The notes under the pieces: model-generated | The model's database searches: none | What the model was told of the DNA's origin: nothing | The model's input: only the letters and a program-made list of their open reading frames with translations | Position numbers and translations under genes: made by a program | Assembly (NCBI GenBank): GCA_013003415.1 | Contig: JABDJR010000119.1 | Coordinates: forward strand, 1 to 6,198 | DNA from: Candidatus Eiseniibacteriota bacterium | GTDB taxonomy: Bacteria; Eisenbacteria; RBG-16-71-46; JABDJR01 | Direction: 5' to 3' | Length of the DNA stretch: 6,198 bases | Part shown: positions 6,198 through 6,198 of the stretch, piece by piece | Layout: every line of letters begins with the position of its first letter | Numbering within the stretch: position 1 is the first letter of the stretch

Positions 6198-6198
6198 G

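Overview
This window looks like chromosomal DNA from a free-living bacterium of moderately high GC content. It is most plausibly from the FCB group or a related poorly cultured phylum (Eisenbacteria, Krumholzibacteriota, Gemmatimonadota or Latescibacteria-like). That guess rests on the right-hand gene, a secreted protein with a fibronectin-III-like module and a C-terminal FlgD-like/sorting-type beta domain introduced by a PNPYR motif, a style common in those phyla. It is an inference from protein style, not a phylogenetic placement. All genes that I can support lie on the minus strand, so the window reads biologically from right to left.

From right to left, the first gene is the 3' part of a large secreted multidomain protein (4983-6197, entering from beyond the right edge). 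A 187-base intergenic region follows, with a sigma70-type promoter (TTGACA, 17-base spacer, TAGGAT) and, just downstream of it, a perfect 13-bp hairpin followed by a broken U-rich stretch. Next comes a tight central-carbon cluster: gap (NAD-dependent glyceraldehyde-3-phosphate dehydrogenase, 3797-4795), pgk (phosphoglycerate kinase, 2591-3793) and tpiA (triosephosphate isomerase, 1809-2591). There are 3 bases between gap and pgk, and pgk and tpiA overlap by one base. After a 90-base gap comes secG (1266-1718, GTG start), then a tRNA-Leu(GAG) gene with an encoded CCA end (1163-1249) only 16 bases later, and then a strong intrinsic terminator (1127-1160).

The left-hand 1065 bases hold the first 355 codons of a polytopic membrane protein resembling GT-C glycosyltransferases of the AftB-like type. 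It runs off the left edge with no stop codon in the window.

The three enzymes catalyse consecutive or linked steps: TIM interconverts the triose phosphates, GAPDH oxidises glyceraldehyde-3-phosphate to 1,3-bisphosphoglycerate, and PGK makes ATP from it. SecG belongs to the protein-export channel. Its link to tpiA and to tRNA-Leu(GAG) matches a gene neighbourhood known from proteobacteria. One transcript from the promoter near 4910 to the terminator near 1130 would carry four proteins and a tRNA.

I found no mobile element, CRISPR array, toxin-antitoxin pair or defence system. The window is mostly housekeeping. The points most worth checking are the promoter-hairpin arrangement before gap, the frameshift-permissive pgk/tpiA junction, the acidic SecG tail, and the paired Asp/Asn/Cys-rich motifs in the secreted protein.
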